Part shown: piece by piece, positions 1-8,711 of the stretch
How positions within the stretch are numbered: position 1 is the first letter of the stretch
Layout: each line of letters opens with the position of its first letter
Origin: WHSW01 sp963767475
Lineage (GTDB): Bacteria > Actinomycetota > Thermoleophilia > Solirubrobacterales > 70-9
DNA length: 64,000 nt
Direction of reading: 5' to 3'
Assembly (NCBI GenBank): GCA_963767475.1
Contig: CAVYEI010000006.1
Span: 1-64,000, forward strand
Notes under the pieces: generated by a model
What the model was told of the DNA's origin: nothing
What the model saw: only the letters and a program-made list of their open reading frames with translations
The model's database searches: none
Position numbers and translations under genes: made by a program

Positions 1-1059
1 CCAGGCGGCCTGGCGCTCGATCAGCGTCTCGACCCCGCCGAGGCTGCTGGCGTGGACGTCGACCTCGACCGCGCGGCAGATCGCGTCGGCGCGCTCGGCG
101 CGGCCGACCTCGAACGAGACCAGGGCTCCAAAATCCGTCGAGCAATCGCGAGGCGGGCGGCGTGTGGCGGGATCGGTGGTGGAGCCCCGGGTAGCGCACC
201 GACCGACGCCCGGGTGCGCCTCGATCTGCAGGCGACTGCGAGCGGTTTGGCGGACTCGACCCCGCGGCCCGACCCGTAGCGGCAGCGTTCGCATTCCGCG
301 CAGGCCGAGCCAGGCCTCCATCGTCCCCGGCACCGCGCCGGTCGCCGTCCTCGTCTCGCGCAGCTGGGCGGCGAGGCGGGGGTCGCGGGCCACCAGCATG
401 TGGTCGTCGCCGAGCATCAGGTCCAGCGCGGCCGCCGACGTACTGGTCGCGCTGTGGAGGACCAGGGTCGGCGTCGAGCTCGACGGGGCGCAGCAGCACG
501 GGGGTTGCCAGGGTGGAATCGACGACGCTGAGGACGCCGGCGCGGCGCGCCGCGGCCAGCAGCAGATCGAGCTCGGGGACCTCGAGGTTGGGGTTGGTGA
601 TCGCGTCGAGCCAGAGGACGTCGGCGTGCTCGAGCGCCGCGAGGATCGACTTGGTGTCGAGCGGGTCGACCTCGGTCACCTCGAGGCCGGGCTGCGGGCG
701 AGCAGGCGGCGAACCTCGAGATAGGCCGACCTGGCGACGATCACCCGCGAGTCGGCGGGGAGCGCGTCCAGCACTGCGTCGGCGGCCGCCATCCCGGAGG
801 CGAAGGTCACAGCGGCGCCGCCTTCGAGCGCACCCAGCGCGGCCTCGCACGCCTCCCAGGTCGGGTTCGACTGCCGGGCGTAGCCGGGGCCCTCGCCGGA
901 GGCGAAGGCCGACGCGAATACCGGCGCCTGGTTCAGCGGTTCACCGGGCCGCCTTGGCCGTCCGGCGAGCACCGCGCGGGTCGCGGGGTGAAGGCGCGCC
1001 AGCCGGCTGGCTCGGTCAGCGCACACGGCCGGCACCGTATGCCGCCGACATTTCTGCAA
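1..1059 (-). pseudogene. Cys/Met-metabolism PLP-dependent enzyme, multiply frameshifted and cut by the window edge
   Basis: Pieces of a cystathionine gamma-synthase/lyase type protein are readable in order on the minus strand but in changing frames. The N-terminal third (HPATRAVLAGRP, then FASGMAAADAVLDAL) is in one frame down to about 690. ADVLWLDAITNPNLEVPELD and VVDSTLATPVLLRP follow in another frame, and the C-terminal SLGGVETLIERQA in a third. I count at least four single-base shifts. One of them falls at the segment where the family's PLP lysine (ATKY) should be, so that lysine is not encoded in the sequence as given. The 3' end runs off the window. The family would cleave or form C-S bonds in Met/Cys metabolism. 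The density of shifts suggests poor sequence at a contig end rather than natural decay. Start uncertain (ATG 1059 or a GTG downstream). Confidence 0.6.
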
Positions 1060-1074
1060 TCTTTACGGGGCCGC

Positions 1075-2293
1075 TCAGCCCGGGCGGGCAGCCTGACCGC
1101 AGACCGTGAGCCGACCGCGGGGCGCGACTCGACAGCGATTTCGCCGCCGAGCGATTCGACGATTCGCTTCGCCAGCGCCAGCCCGAGCCCGGAACCCTCG
1201 CCGGCGCGGGCGGCGTCGCCCCGCGAGAAGGGCTCGAACACGCGCTCGACGGCCTCGGCGTCGATGCCCTCGCCGGAGTCCTCGACCGCGAGCTCGATCG
1301 CCGAGCCGCGGCGGCAGGCGCTGACCCTGACGGTTCCGTCGCTGGGGGTGTGGCGGATCGCGTTGGCGAGCAGGTTCTGGAGCACCCGGGTGAGCCGCGG
1401 GGAGCAGGGCGGTCGAGCCGAGCTCGCCGAGCTCCGTGCTCAGGCGCAGGCCCCTTGAGCGCCGCCTGTCCGTCGCAGGCCTCGACCGCCCAGCCGACCA
1501 CCTGTCGACCCGCGCCCGCTCGGTCTCGGCCTCGATCGCGCCCGCCTCGAGCCGCACGAACTCGAACAGGTCGTCGACCAGCCGCGAGAGGGAGTCGACC
1601 GAGCCGCTCATCCGCGTCGGCGTAGGCGTGCACCGTGGCGGGATCACTAACCACGCCGTCCTCGATCGCTTCGGCCATCGCACGTAGGTCGGCGAGCGGC
1701 GTGCGCAGATCGTGGGAAACGGCGACGATCAGGTCCTGGCGCTGCGCCTCGATCGAGCGCTCGCGCCGCTGGGCAGCCTCGAGCCTGGCCGCCATCTCGT
1801 CCAACGCCGCGGCCAGCCGCTCGAGCTCGCGGCCGCCGCCGGTCTCGCCGGCCCGGGCCTCGAGGTCGCCGGCCGACATCCGCCGCGCCGCCTCGGCGAT
1901 TCGCTCGATCGCCGCGGCGGAGGCGAGCCCGGCGGCGAGCCCGGCGCCGATCGCGACCCCGGTCGAGTAGATCAGCAGCACGCCGACGAGCTCGGCGTCC
2001 TTGTCGCTGACCACCATCAGCGAGGCGAGCACGGCCAGGTTGGCGAGCCCGATCAGGGTCGCGAATACGCCGATGCCGATGAACCGCAGCCGCAGCGTCG
2101 TCCCGGAGAGCCAGCGGGCGGCGATCCCGATCGCGGCGACGGTGATTGCGATCGAAACGCCGAGGGGCGCGATCAGGTGCTCGGCGTCCGCGGACCCGAG
2201 GATCAGGGCGCCGGCAGCGAGCGTCAGCAGCGCCGCGGAAATCGCACACGCGGCCGTGATCGCGGCCGGACCGAGCCACCCCGGCCGGTTCAC
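1075..2293 (-). pseudogene. Sensor histidine kinase, frameshifted in its catalytic half
   Basis: Membrane-bound sensor kinase partner of the adjacent response regulator. The GTG start at 2293 overlaps the regulator stop by 4 bases (GTGA). The intact first half has a hydrophobic multi-helix region (about residues 5-140), a HAMP-like linker (AARRMSAGDLEARAGE) and the H-box SHDLRTPLADLRAMAEA. After about position 1605 the reading frame changes at least four times. The pieces SLSRLVDDLFEFVRLEAGA, VVGWAVEACDGQAALKG, NLLANAIRHTP (N box), VEDSGEGIDAEAVERVFEPF (G1) and GSGLGLALAKRIVE (G2) are all still recognisable. Every motif is present, so the ancestral or true gene was complete. Either sequencing indels or very recent decay explains it. 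The exact end is uncertain because a further shift near the C terminus is likely. Confidence 0.7.
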
Positions 2294-3000
2294 GGCTCGA
2301 ACCTGTAGCCCGCGCCCCAGACAGTGACCAGGCGGCGTGGGGAGGAGGGGTCGGGCTCGATCTTCTCGCGCAGGCGGCGAACGTGCACGGTCACCGTCGA
2401 CGGGTCGCCGTCGTAGGCGACATCCCAGAGCCGGTCGAGGAGCTCGGCTCGGGTGAAGGCGATTCGCGGGTGGCCGGCGAGGAAGTAGAGGAGGTCGAAC
2501 TCCTTCGGCGTCAGTTCCACCGGACGGGCGTCGATCCGGGCCTCGCGCGCCGCGGGGTCGATCTCGAGTCGGTCGAAGGCGAGTGGCTGCGCGCGCTCGG
2601 CGTCGGCGGTGGAGGCTCCGGTCTCGCCGAGCCGGCGCAGGATCGCCTTCACCCGGGCGACGATCTCGCGCGGCGAGAACGGCTTCGCGACGTAGTCGTC
2701 GGCCCCCGAGTCGAGTCCGATAACCCGCTCGGTTTCGCGCCCACGGGCGGTCAGCATCAGCACCGCGCTCGCCGGGTCGGCCTCGCGCATCCGACGAAAC
2801 ACCTCCAGCCCGTCGATTCGCGGCAGCATCAGGTCGAGCACCACCAGATCCGGTCGCCGGGCGGCGAACGCCTCCAGCGCCTTCTCCCCATCCTCGGCCG
2901 CCTCGGCCGTGAACCCGTCGCGCGCGAGATAACGAAGCAACACGTCGCGGACCACTGGGTCGTCGTCGACGACCAGCACGTGTGGGGCGCCGGAGCTCAT
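2290..3000 (-). CDS. OmpR/PhoB-family response regulator
   Basis: 236-residue two-component response regulator. The receiver domain (residues about 6-120) has the acidic pair D12/D13, phospho-acceptor D56 in VVLDLMLP, T84 in LMLTARG and K106 in YVAKPF. The C-terminal winged-helix DNA-binding domain (about 140-235) carries ELTPKEFDLLYFLA, VTVHVRRLREKIE and the ending VWGAGYRFEP typical of the OmpR/PhoB class. Length is normal and the gene is undamaged, in contrast to the kinase gene that follows it with a 4-base overlap. It should be phosphorylated by that kinase and act as a DNA-binding regulator. The target genes and stimulus cannot be read from the sequence. Confidence 0.92.
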   Translation of the reverse strand: MSSGAPHVLVVDDDPVVRDVLLRYLARDGFTAEAAEDGEKALEAFAARRPDLVVLDLMLPRIDGLEVFRRMREADPASAVLMLTARGRETERVIGLDSGADDYVAKPFSPREIVARVKAILRRLGETGASTADAERAQPLAFDRLEIDPAAREARIDARPVELTPKEFDLLYFLAGHPRIAFTRAELLDRLWDVAYDGDPSTVTVHVRRLREKIEPDPSSPRRLVTVWGAGYRFEP

Positions 3001-3142
3001 GCTCCCAGCGTCTCACGCCCAGGTTTCGCGGTGATTAAGGCCGACCGCGCCCGGCGGAACCGGTATTCCGCGCCCATGCCTTCTGAGTTTCCCTGGACCC
3101 CGAGGTGTTACGCAGTGCCGATGCCCGAAGGTCGAGGCCCGG

Positions 3143-3178
3143 ACGGTCTTGCGGCGCATCACGGCCTTGCGGCGCGGA
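3143..3178. repeat. 18-bp imperfect tandem repeat in the 300-bp intergenic region
   Basis: The 3001-3301 region holds no supported gene. Its one visible structure is two adjacent 18-base units beginning ACGGTCTTGCGG and ACGGCCTTGCGG, 14 of 18 bases identical. OmpR-type regulators often bind direct repeats, so this could be a binding site upstream of the response-regulator gene. It lies about 145-180 bases from that start, and the link is only positional. Confidence 0.35.
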
Positions 3179-3301
3179 GCTCATCAGCGGCCAGGCGGAC
3201 ATCGCTGTGCGCGGCGAAATGCATGCGGGCGATGAGTTTTCGCTTCGGCGCGGATTGAGTTCATGAAGGGCCAGGTGGGCCCATGAGCACAGGAGCAACA
3301 G

Positions 3302-3700
3302 ATGACAGACGTTTCGGTGGTCGAGATCGATGAGATGGAGACGATCTACGACGGGATCGCCCGACGGGCTCGAGCAGAACTCGGGGTCAGCGCCTGGGGC
3401 ATGCAGGTGATCACCCTGCCGCCCAACTGGGACGGTTATCCGAACCACAATCACGATGCATCGACCGGCGAGGCCGGCCAGGAGGAGGTCTACATCCCGA
3501 TCGCGGGCTCCGCCGTCCTCGAGGCCGATGGGGAGCGTTTCGATCTGCGGCCCGGGGTGATGGCGCGCGTCGGACCGGATCAGCGGCGCCAGATCCTCCC
3601 CGGCGACGAGGGCACTCGGTTCATCGCGCTCGGCGGAGTTCCGCAGGCCGCATTCTCACCCTCGGCCTGGACCGAGCTCGGCGGCCCGCTGCCGGTCTGA
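3302..3700 (+). CDS. Cupin-domain protein
   Basis: 132-residue single-domain cupin. The first cupin motif is visible as YPNHNHD followed by GQEEVYIPIAG, giving the usual two His and Glu metal ligands near residues 48-65. The second motif region is weaker (RPGVMARVGPDQRRQIL). ATG at 3302 is preceded by AGGAG with good spacing, which fixes the start. It sits 14 bases before the sigma-factor gene. The substrate is unknown; small cupins of this sort include sugar-phosphate isomerases, dioxygenases and simple ligand-binding proteins, and nothing here decides among them. Confidence 0.8.
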   Translation: MTDVSVVEIDEMETIYDGIARRARAELGVSAWGMQVITLPPNWDGYPNHNHDASTGEAGQEEVYIPIAGSAVLEADGERFDLRPGVMARVGPDQRRQILPGDEGTRFIALGGVPQAAFSPSAWTELGGPLPV

Positions 3701-3714
3701 CTAGGGTCGCGACC

Positions 3715-4703
3715 GTGGCGGAAGACCGTCGCGATGAGCGCGCACTGCTCGACGCCGCGCACGGCGGCGACGAGCAGGCGTTCGTCGCGCTTACCGCCCC
3801 GCATCGGCGGGCACTCACGTTCACTGCTACCGGCTGCTTGGCTCGCTCCATGACGCTGATGACGCGCTGCAGGAGACGATGCTGCGGGCGTGGCGCGGGC
3901 TGGGGGAGTTCGAGCCACGCGCGCCGCTGATCGCCTGGCTTCACCGCATCGCGACCAACGTCTCACTGCGAATGATCGAGCGCCGGCAACGCGACGCTGG
4001 AATGCAGGCGGACAGCCACCTTGAGCCCTATCCGGATCGGCTTCTCGAGGAGCTGGAAGCGCCGGACTCCAGCCCAGCCGATCATGCGATCGCCCAAGAG
4101 GACATTGGACTTGCGTTCGTGGCCGCGATGCAACTGCTGCCGGCCAAGCAGCGGGCGGTGGTCGTCCTGCGCGATGCCCTCGACTGGCCAGCCAAAGATG
4201 TCGCTGCGCTGCTCGACGACAGCGTCGCCGCCGTCAACAGCGCCCTGCAGCGCGGGCGCGACCGGCTTGCGCGGGAACGAGACGAGGGAACGCTCGCGCG
4301 CATGCATGCGCCTGCGACTCAAGGCGCCGAGGCAAAGGTCATGCGCCTGTTCCTGGACGCGTGGGCAAACGTCGACGTCGGCCGGATCGTCGCGCTGCTC
4401 AGCGACGACGCGCTGCTGACCATGCCACCCGTGCGGATGCGCTTCGAGGGCGCGCCGGCAATCGGTGAGTTCTTTGCGACCGAGCCACTCGACGGCCGGC
4501 TGGATCGGATCACGCTGGTCGAGACGCGAGCCAACGGCCAGCCGGCCTTGGCCAGCTACGCCGACGAGACCGGCGACGGCGTTCGGCGTGCTTATGGAGT
4601 GATGGTGATGGCGATCGAGGGCGAGCGGATCCGCGGGATCACGGGCTTTCCGCGCAACGAGGAGCTGTTCGGCGAGCTCGGCCTGCCGCTCGTGTGGACT
4701 TAG
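3715..4703 (+). pseudogene. ECF sigma factor with C-terminal SnoaL-like domain, one frameshift
   Basis: RNA polymerase sigma-70 factor of the ECF class with an appended SnoaL-like domain (the SigG/TIGR02960-like architecture). The frame opened by GTG 3715 gives DERALLDAAHGGDEQAFVAL and then fails. From about 3816 the adjacent frame continues with HVHCYRLLGSLHDADDALQE, MLRAWRGLGEF and LIAWLHRIATNVSLRMIERR (region 2). Region 4 follows (LLPAKQRAVVVLRDALDW, then VNSALQRGRDRL), then a SnoaL-like part (VMRLFLDAWANVDVGRIVALL). Restoring one missing base near 3815 joins both into a normal protein of about 329 residues. Because this is within 4 kb of the window start, where other shifts cluster, a sequencing error is more likely than a true pseudogene. 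Confidence 0.8.
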
Positions 4704-4718
4704 GAATAATCGAGCGTG

Positions 4719-5168
4719 ATGGCGATCAACGTCGAGACCGAGACGACCATCGCCCGGCCGCGCGCCGAGGTCGCCGCGTACGCATGCGATCCGGCCAACG
4801 CGACGGAGTGGTACGCGAACATCGAATCCGCCGCGTGGGAAACCGAGCCGCCGATCGAGGTCGGGTCTCGGTTCGCCTTCTCGGCGAGCTTTCTCGGCCG
4901 CCAGCTGTCATACGTGTATGAGGTGATCGAGCTCGTCGCTGCAGAGCGGTTCGTGATGGCGACCACCGACGGGCCGATCGCCATGGAGACGACGTACACC
5001 TGGGAGGACGGGCTGGATGGGGCAACGGTGATGCGGCTTCGAAACCGCGGCGAGCCATCCGGGTTCTCGCGCCTGCTCGCGCCGATCATGGCTCCGGCCG
5101 TGCGCCGCGCGAATCGCAAGGACCTGGCCCAACTGAAGCGGATCCTCGAAAGATCTAGCCAGCGATGA
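4719..5168 (+). CDS. SRPBCC-family protein (polyketide cyclase/dehydrase-like)
   Basis: About 149 residues with the helix-grip SRPBCC pattern. It opens with a beta strand (INVETETTIARPRAEVAAYA), then DPANATEWYANIESAAW, a central sheet (GSRFAFSASFLGRQLSYVYEV) and a long C-terminal helix (AVRRANRKDLAQLKRILE). This fold binds hydrophobic ligands, and the ligand here is unknown. It follows the ECF sigma gene by 15 bases on the same strand, so it is a plausible target or partner. A GTG three bases upstream (4716) is an equally possible start. Its last 14 bases overlap the end of the convergent SRPBCC gene at 5155. Confidence 0.75.
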   Translation: MAINVETETTIARPRAEVAAYACDPANATEWYANIESAAWETEPPIEVGSRFAFSASFLGRQLSYVYEVIELVAAERFVMATTDGPIAMETTYTWEDGLDGATVMRLRNRGEPSGFSRLLAPIMAPAVRRANRKDLAQLKRILERSSQR

Positions 5169-5616
5169 AACCCGCGAGCTTGTCGAAGGCGGCGCTCCAG
5201 CCGGCCTCGGCGTGGCCGGGTCCGGGGGCCGGGTAGGGCCCGTCGGTGAGCGTCATCCGCGTCTTCTCGCCGTGGTCGTGAAACTCGACGCGAACCGTCA
5301 CAGCCTCGTGCATGCCCATCTGCGGCATCGGGTCTGAGCGCATCACGATCAGCTCCGGTTCCACCAGCTCAAGGATCTCGTAGCCGATGGAGAACTCGCG
5401 ATCGCCGCTGCGCTGGACCATTGTCAGCTCCCAGCGCCCGCCGACCCGCGGATCGATGTGGACCCGCTCGCGCGGAGCGTCCATATGCTCCGGGCCGTAC
5501 CAGGCGGCCACCTCGTCGGGATCGATCCAGGCCTTGAAGACCCGCTCGCGCGGCGCTTCGAAGATGCGCGTGATCAGGACCTCCTGGTCGGCGCCCACGG
5601 GGCTCGGGTCAGTCAT
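5155..5616 (-). CDS. AHSA1/SRPBCC-domain protein paired with ArsR regulator
   Basis: 153-residue START-like (AHSA1, activator of Hsp90 ATPase-like) protein: ITRIFEAPRERVFKAWIDP, then VAAWYGPEH, DPRVGGRWELTMV and the C-terminal helix GWSAAFDKLAGFIAG. ATG 5616 is preferred over an upstream ATG at 5700 because AAGGAG lies 6 bases before it and family N termini begin here. Its start overlaps the stop of the ArsR gene by 8 bases, so the two are translationally coupled. ArsR plus AHSA1 pairs are very common in actinobacteria and other bacteria, but the ligand is usually unknown. Confidence 0.85.
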   Translation of the reverse strand: MTDPSPVGADQEVLITRIFEAPRERVFKAWIDPDEVAAWYGPEHMDAPRERVHIDPRVGGRWELTMVQRSGDREFSIGYEILELVEPELIVMRSDPMPQMGMHEAVTVRVEFHDHGEKTRMTLTDGPYPAPGPGHAEAGWSAAFDKLAGFIAG

Positions 5617-5941
5617 CCGGTTCTCCTTGTTCGTGTAGGTGTGCTTCAAGTCGGTCCATCCGGGCCTCCCAGGTCCGTTTGCGCGATTGCATCCACTCAA
5701 CCGCCTCGTCGAGTGGTTCGGCCTGCAGCCGGCTGGGTCGCCACTGAGCCTCTCGGCCGCGGGCGATCAGGCCCGCGCGCTCGAGCACCTTGAGGTGGCG
5801 CGAGATCGCCGGCCCGCTCACCGGGAACGGCTCGGCGAGCTCGGTCACGGTGGCCTCGCCCTCGGCGAGCCGGGTCAGGATCGAGCGGCGCGTCGGATCG
5901 GCGAGCGCGGCGAAGATGAGGCTGAGTTGGTCGGCTGGCAT
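5609..5941 (-). CDS. ArsR-family winged-helix repressor
   Basis: 110-residue metalloregulator-like transcription factor. It has the typical N terminus LIFAALADPTRRSILTRLAEG, recognition helix region ATVTELAEPFPVSGPAISRHLKVLERAGL, and wing (IARGREAQWRP). No Cys or His metal-site pattern (CVC) is visible, so it probably belongs to the non-metal ArsR branch that pairs with SRPBCC proteins. It is first gene of a two-gene operon with the gene ending at 5155. The TAAC/GTTA inverted repeats just upstream of its ATG are the likely autoregulatory operator. Confidence 0.9.
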   Translation of the reverse strand: MPADQLSLIFAALADPTRRSILTRLAEGEATVTELAEPFPVSGPAISRHLKVLERAGLIARGREAQWRPSRLQAEPLDEAVEWMQSRKRTWEARMDRLEAHLHEQGEPDD

Positions 5942-5942
5942 G

Positions 5943-5963
5943 TAACGATTATGTTAGATAACA
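5943..5963 (-). promoter_or_regulatory. Probable ArsR operator overlapping a leaderless promoter
   Basis: Two overlapping inverted repeats lie directly upstream of the arsR-like ATG: TAACGATTATGTTA (TAAC/GTTA, 5943-5956) and TGTTAGATAACA (TGTTA/TAACA, 5952-5963). On the minus strand CATAAT, a good -10 hexamer, ends 6 bases before the ATG, so transcription would start at or next to the start codon and give a leaderless mRNA. A repressor bound here would block RNA polymerase. The repeats are seen; the promoter and operator roles are inferred. Confidence 0.5.
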
Positions 5964-5998
5964 CTTCCATTAAATACGATCGACCGCTTGTACGCAAC

Positions 5999-7258
5999 TC
6001 AGGACCCCAGAAGCCTTCGAGTCAGGGCGGTTGACGTACTCCCGTGGATGACGATGGAGAGGACCACGCAGAGGATCGTCGTCCAGACGACCACGCTGGT
6101 TTCCGCCGCCGGCAGCGCGCCAGAGCCGGCAACGATCGCGGCGTAAAACAGCGCGGCGACTCCGCGAACGCCGAAGAAGGCCAGAAAGACCCTTTCGCGA
6201 CGTGATGCGAGGCCCGGTCCGCTGGTGCCCAGCACCAAAGCGGGGCGGATGACGAAGATAAGAAGCGGGGCCAGGAGCCATCCGCTCCACCCCGGAGCAG
6301 ACAAACCCGCACGCGTGAGCATCGAGCCGAGCAGCAGCAGGACGAGCAGCTCCAGGAGCGTTCCCGCGACCTCCGCCCCGTGGTGGATTCTGGCGTTAAT
6401 CTCGTGCTCGAACTCGTAGCGGCGAAAAGCGACGCCGGCCACGAACAGTGCGATCAGCCCGTAGGAGCCGACGAGCTCTGAGAGTCCGTAGACGAAGAGG
6501 ATGATCGCGATCGCAGCGAAGCCGTCGAGTTCATGCGAGAACAGCCCGCGCGCTCGAGCCCGGGTGACCAGCCATGCGGCCCCGGCGCCCAGCACAACTC
6601 CGAGGGTGACGGCTACCCCGACCGCATATAGAACGTCCGCCCAAATCCATTCCCCGATCCACGAGCTGCCGTCCTGAGTAGCGATGAACAGCCCGGCGAC
6701 GACGAAGGGAGAGGCAAGCCCGTCGTTGATCGCGGCCTCGGTATGGAGTGAGAACCGGGGTTCTCCGACCGGCTCAGACCCCGGCGGCCCGAGCCCGACG
6801 TCCCCGGCCAGGACCGGGTCCGTCGGAGCGAGAATCGCACCGAGGAGCACCGCTGCTCCGAGAGAGAGTCCCATCGCGTAGTAGCCGAACACGGCGATCA
6901 GCGCCACCGTCAGCGGCATAACGACGCCGATGAGGATTGCGACCGAGATCAGTGACCGCCTTCGCACGTGGCGCTCGACCGTGAGCCCTGCGGAGAACAC
7001 GGCGACGACCAGAGCGAGTTCCGAAAGTCTCTCGATTAATCCGTGATCGCTCAGCGGATCGATCGGTGAGACGTCCAAGACGGACATCGCGAGGGCACCG
7101 ACAGCGCCCAGGAGCAGATAGATCAGAGCCGCCGAGAAAGCACGCTCGCGCTGGTGAGAAAGGGCGGCTAGCCCAGCGGCCAGTGCCAGCCCGACGCTGA
7201 GGAGTCCGAGAACGTAGAGATCACCTGCGTGAAATCCCTCGCTCAAGGCTAGCGGCAC
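5999..7258 (-). CDS. Monovalent cation:proton antiporter, CPA1 (NhaP-like)
   Basis: 419-residue integral membrane protein with about 12 hydrophobic segments. The CPA1 core motif APTDPVLAGDVGLG (about residues 144-157) and the ND motif in EAAINDGLASPF (about 174-185) are present, as is the late FFGVRGVAALFYA segment typical of Na+/H+ exchangers of the NhaP type. It would exchange Na+ or K+ for H+ across the membrane. The protein ends at the last helix, so it lacks the long cytosolic regulatory tail some relatives carry. Codon third positions look less G/C-biased than in neighbouring genes, which may hint at transfer, but I did not compute this. It stands alone, separated from its neighbours by 57 and about 400 bases. 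Confidence 0.88.
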   Translation of the reverse strand: MPLALSEGFHAGDLYVLGLLSVGLALAAGLAALSHQRERAFSAALIYLLLGAVGALAMSVLDVSPIDPLSDHGLIERLSELALVVAVFSAGLTVERHVRRRSLISVAILIGVVMPLTVALIAVFGYYAMGLSLGAAVLLGAILAPTDPVLAGDVGLGPPGSEPVGEPRFSLHTEAAINDGLASPFVVAGLFIATQDGSSWIGEWIWADVLYAVGVAVTLGVVLGAGAAWLVTRARARGLFSHELDGFAAIAIILFVYGLSELVGSYGLIALFVAGVAFRRYEFEHEINARIHHGAEVAGTLLELLVLLLLGSMLTRAGLSAPGWSGWLLAPLLIFVIRPALVLGTSGPGLASRRERVFLAFFGVRGVAALFYAAIVAGSGALPAAETSVVVWTTILCVVLSIVIHGSTSTALTRRLLGS

Positions 7259-7663
7259 GGAGACAGGCCCTCCGCGCCGGCCGAATGTCGGAGCGCTGCA
7301 ACTGCCGGCGCTGCCTTCTCCTCCATCGCCAGCAGCGGGATCGCATCAAGCAGACGACCGCTGCGGCGCGAACGCTCGATCGCTCCCAGTGCGCCCAGAC
7401 CTGGCGCTGGCGACAAAGCCTTCGTAGCTATTGGAGCAATCAGGGACACCCTCCGCGGTCGACGACGATTCGCCGACCAGGCTTCCCGGCACTCCGCGAG
7501 GGATGCTATCGCGCCATCGTTCGCTGCACGAGGCCCGCCGGCTCCCCACCACGCCAGCTCTCTGCGCAGTGGCTGGGATCGGCCAATTTGCCGTTAACCG
7601 GACAAGCTTTCTTTACTCCGACTGTCGTATACGATCAGAACTGATCTATTTGCAGGTATTTCA
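7259..7663. other. 405-bp region with no supported gene; adjacent palindromes near the tRNA
   Basis: Short open frames occur on both strands but none resembles a known protein or has a good ribosome binding site. The part nearest the tRNA is relatively AT-rich and holds TCGTATACGA (7625-7634), overlapping GATCAGAACTGATC (7633-7646, 6-bp arms, 2-base spacer). As RNA on the minus strand the second forms a hairpin just after the tRNA 3' end, so it may help end or process the tRNA transcript. There is no run of U after it. Confidence 0.4.
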
Positions 7664-7737
7664 TGCCGGAGGAGGGACTCGAACCCACGGCCTTCGGATT
7701 ATGATTCCGCTGCTCTAACCAGCTGAGCTACTCCGGC
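7664..7737 (-). tRNA. tRNA with anticodon CAU, probably elongator tRNA-Met
   Basis: A full cloverleaf can be folded on the minus strand. The 7-bp acceptor GCCGGAG/CTCCGGC is perfect. The D arm is GCTC-AGCTGGTTA-GAGC, the anticodon loop ATCATAA (anticodon CAT) sits in a GCGGA/TCCGA stem with one end mismatch, and the T loop TTCGAGT has one mismatch in its stem. The discriminator is A and no CCA is encoded. CAU tRNAs can be elongator Met, initiator Met or lysidine-modified Ile2. The 5' GCCGGAG with a paired first base pair argues against initiator. Met is preferred over Ile2 but not proven. Confidence 0.92.
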
Positions 7738-7796
7738 GGGGCGGTGAATCGTAGCGGTGTTTGGGGAGGGCTCCGGGTTGATTTCGCCAGGCGGTG

Positions 7797-8138
7797 TCAG
7801 GCCGTCCCGCGCTGGTCCCAAGCTCGCAGCAGAGCCTCGTTCACGAGCAGCAGCGCGGCGAAGATCGCCGCCAGGACGGCTCGTCCGGCGACGGCCAGAG
7901 CGCCGACCGCGGCGGCAAGCAACACCAACTCGATCCAGAGCCGGGTCGGGTCCGCCAACCGCGCGCTTGCCTTCGGCGCGATCCAGCGAGCCCAGGCGGC
8001 GATGAAGGCGCCCGGCGCCACCACGGCGACGATCGCCTTGACCGCGATCGAGGCGTCGAGCGAGGCGCCGAAGTAGACGAGCGCCGCGATCGCGCTGAGC
8101 TCGAGCGCGAAGCGGAGGGCGAGATTGGCGGCCTTCAT
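7797..8138 (-). CDS. YrdB-like DUF2568 membrane protein
   Basis: 113-residue protein with four predicted membrane helices: LALRFALELSAIAALVYFGA, AVKAIVAVVAPGAFIAAWAR, WIELVLLAAAVGALAVAG and VLAAIFAALLLVNEALLRAW. The opening (KAANLALRFALEL) and the PGAFIAAWARWIAPKA segment match the DUF2568/YrdB pattern. ATG 8138 is chosen because it begins the conserved family start; an in-frame ATG at 8171 would add 11 polar residues. Function of the family is unknown. It is divergent from the hemerythrin gene, with start regions only about 50 bases apart. Confidence 0.75.
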   Translation of the reverse strand: MKAANLALRFALELSAIAALVYFGASLDASIAVKAIVAVVAPGAFIAAWARWIAPKASARLADPTRLWIELVLLAAAVGALAVAGRAVLAAIFAALLLVNEALLRAWDQRGTA

Positions 8139-8185
8139 GGTCGCCGACCATCTTGACCGCGGGCGTGGCAATGTGCCGGAACCCG

Positions 8186-8707
8186 ATGTCAGCCGAGACC
8201 GAAGACGACGTCGATCCGGCCGACAACCCGTTGTTCGCCGAGCTCCTCTCGGTGCACTCGGCGCTGCGGCGCGAGCTCGAGACGGTGACCGCGCTGGCGC
8301 GCGAGACCGCCGCGGGGCTGGCGCCGGCGGAGGTGCGCGAGCGCGTCGAGGGCCTGCGGGCCGACAGCGCCCTGTGGCGGCTCAAGTACGGCTGCCTGCA
8401 CTACTGCAGCTTCGTCCACCGCCACCACCGCGCCGAGGACGCCATCCTGTTCCCGGTGCTGCGGCGAGACCACCCCGAGCTCGACTCGGTCGTGGATCGG
8501 CTGGAGCGCGAGCACCGCGAGATCTCGACGGTGCTCACGGAGGTCGAAACGGCGGCCGAGGAGCTGGATCAAGCCGACGAGGCCGATCGCCGCGCGCGCC
8601 TGGTCGCCGGTCTCGAGCGCCTCGGGGGCCTGCTGCTCGCACACCTCGAGTTCGAGGAGGGCGAGCTCGAACAACCGTTGAAGCAGCTCCGCGGCCTGCT
8701 CGGGTGA
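8186..8707 (+). CDS. Hemerythrin HHE-domain protein
   Basis: About 173 residues, a four-helix bundle of the hemerythrin HHE class. Metal-ligand His/Glu positions are visible in LLSVHSALRREL, FVHRHHRAEDAILFPVL, LEREHREISTVL and LLAHLEFEEGELEQPL. Such proteins bind a di-iron centre and sense or carry O2, or handle NO and iron; the specific role cannot be told. The start is not certain: ATG 8186 gives a clean domain start, while ATG 8171 and 8153 are also in frame. It converges on the RTX gene, with stops 4 bases apart. Confidence 0.82.
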   Translation: MSAETEDDVDPADNPLFAELLSVHSALRRELETVTALARETAAGLAPAEVRERVEGLRADSALWRLKYGCLHYCSFVHRHHRAEDAILFPVLRRDHPELDSVVDRLEREHREISTVLTEVETAAEELDQADEADRRARLVAGLERLGGLLLAHLEFEEGELEQPLKQLRGLLG

Positions 8708-8711
8708 TCCG

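Noticed and set aside
7346..7552. 68-codon open frame on the minus strand
   Set aside because: No recognisable family, poor start context and atypical composition.
7259..7737. Integrated element at the tRNA-Met gene
   Set aside because: No integrase and no second copy of the tRNA 3' end found in the window.
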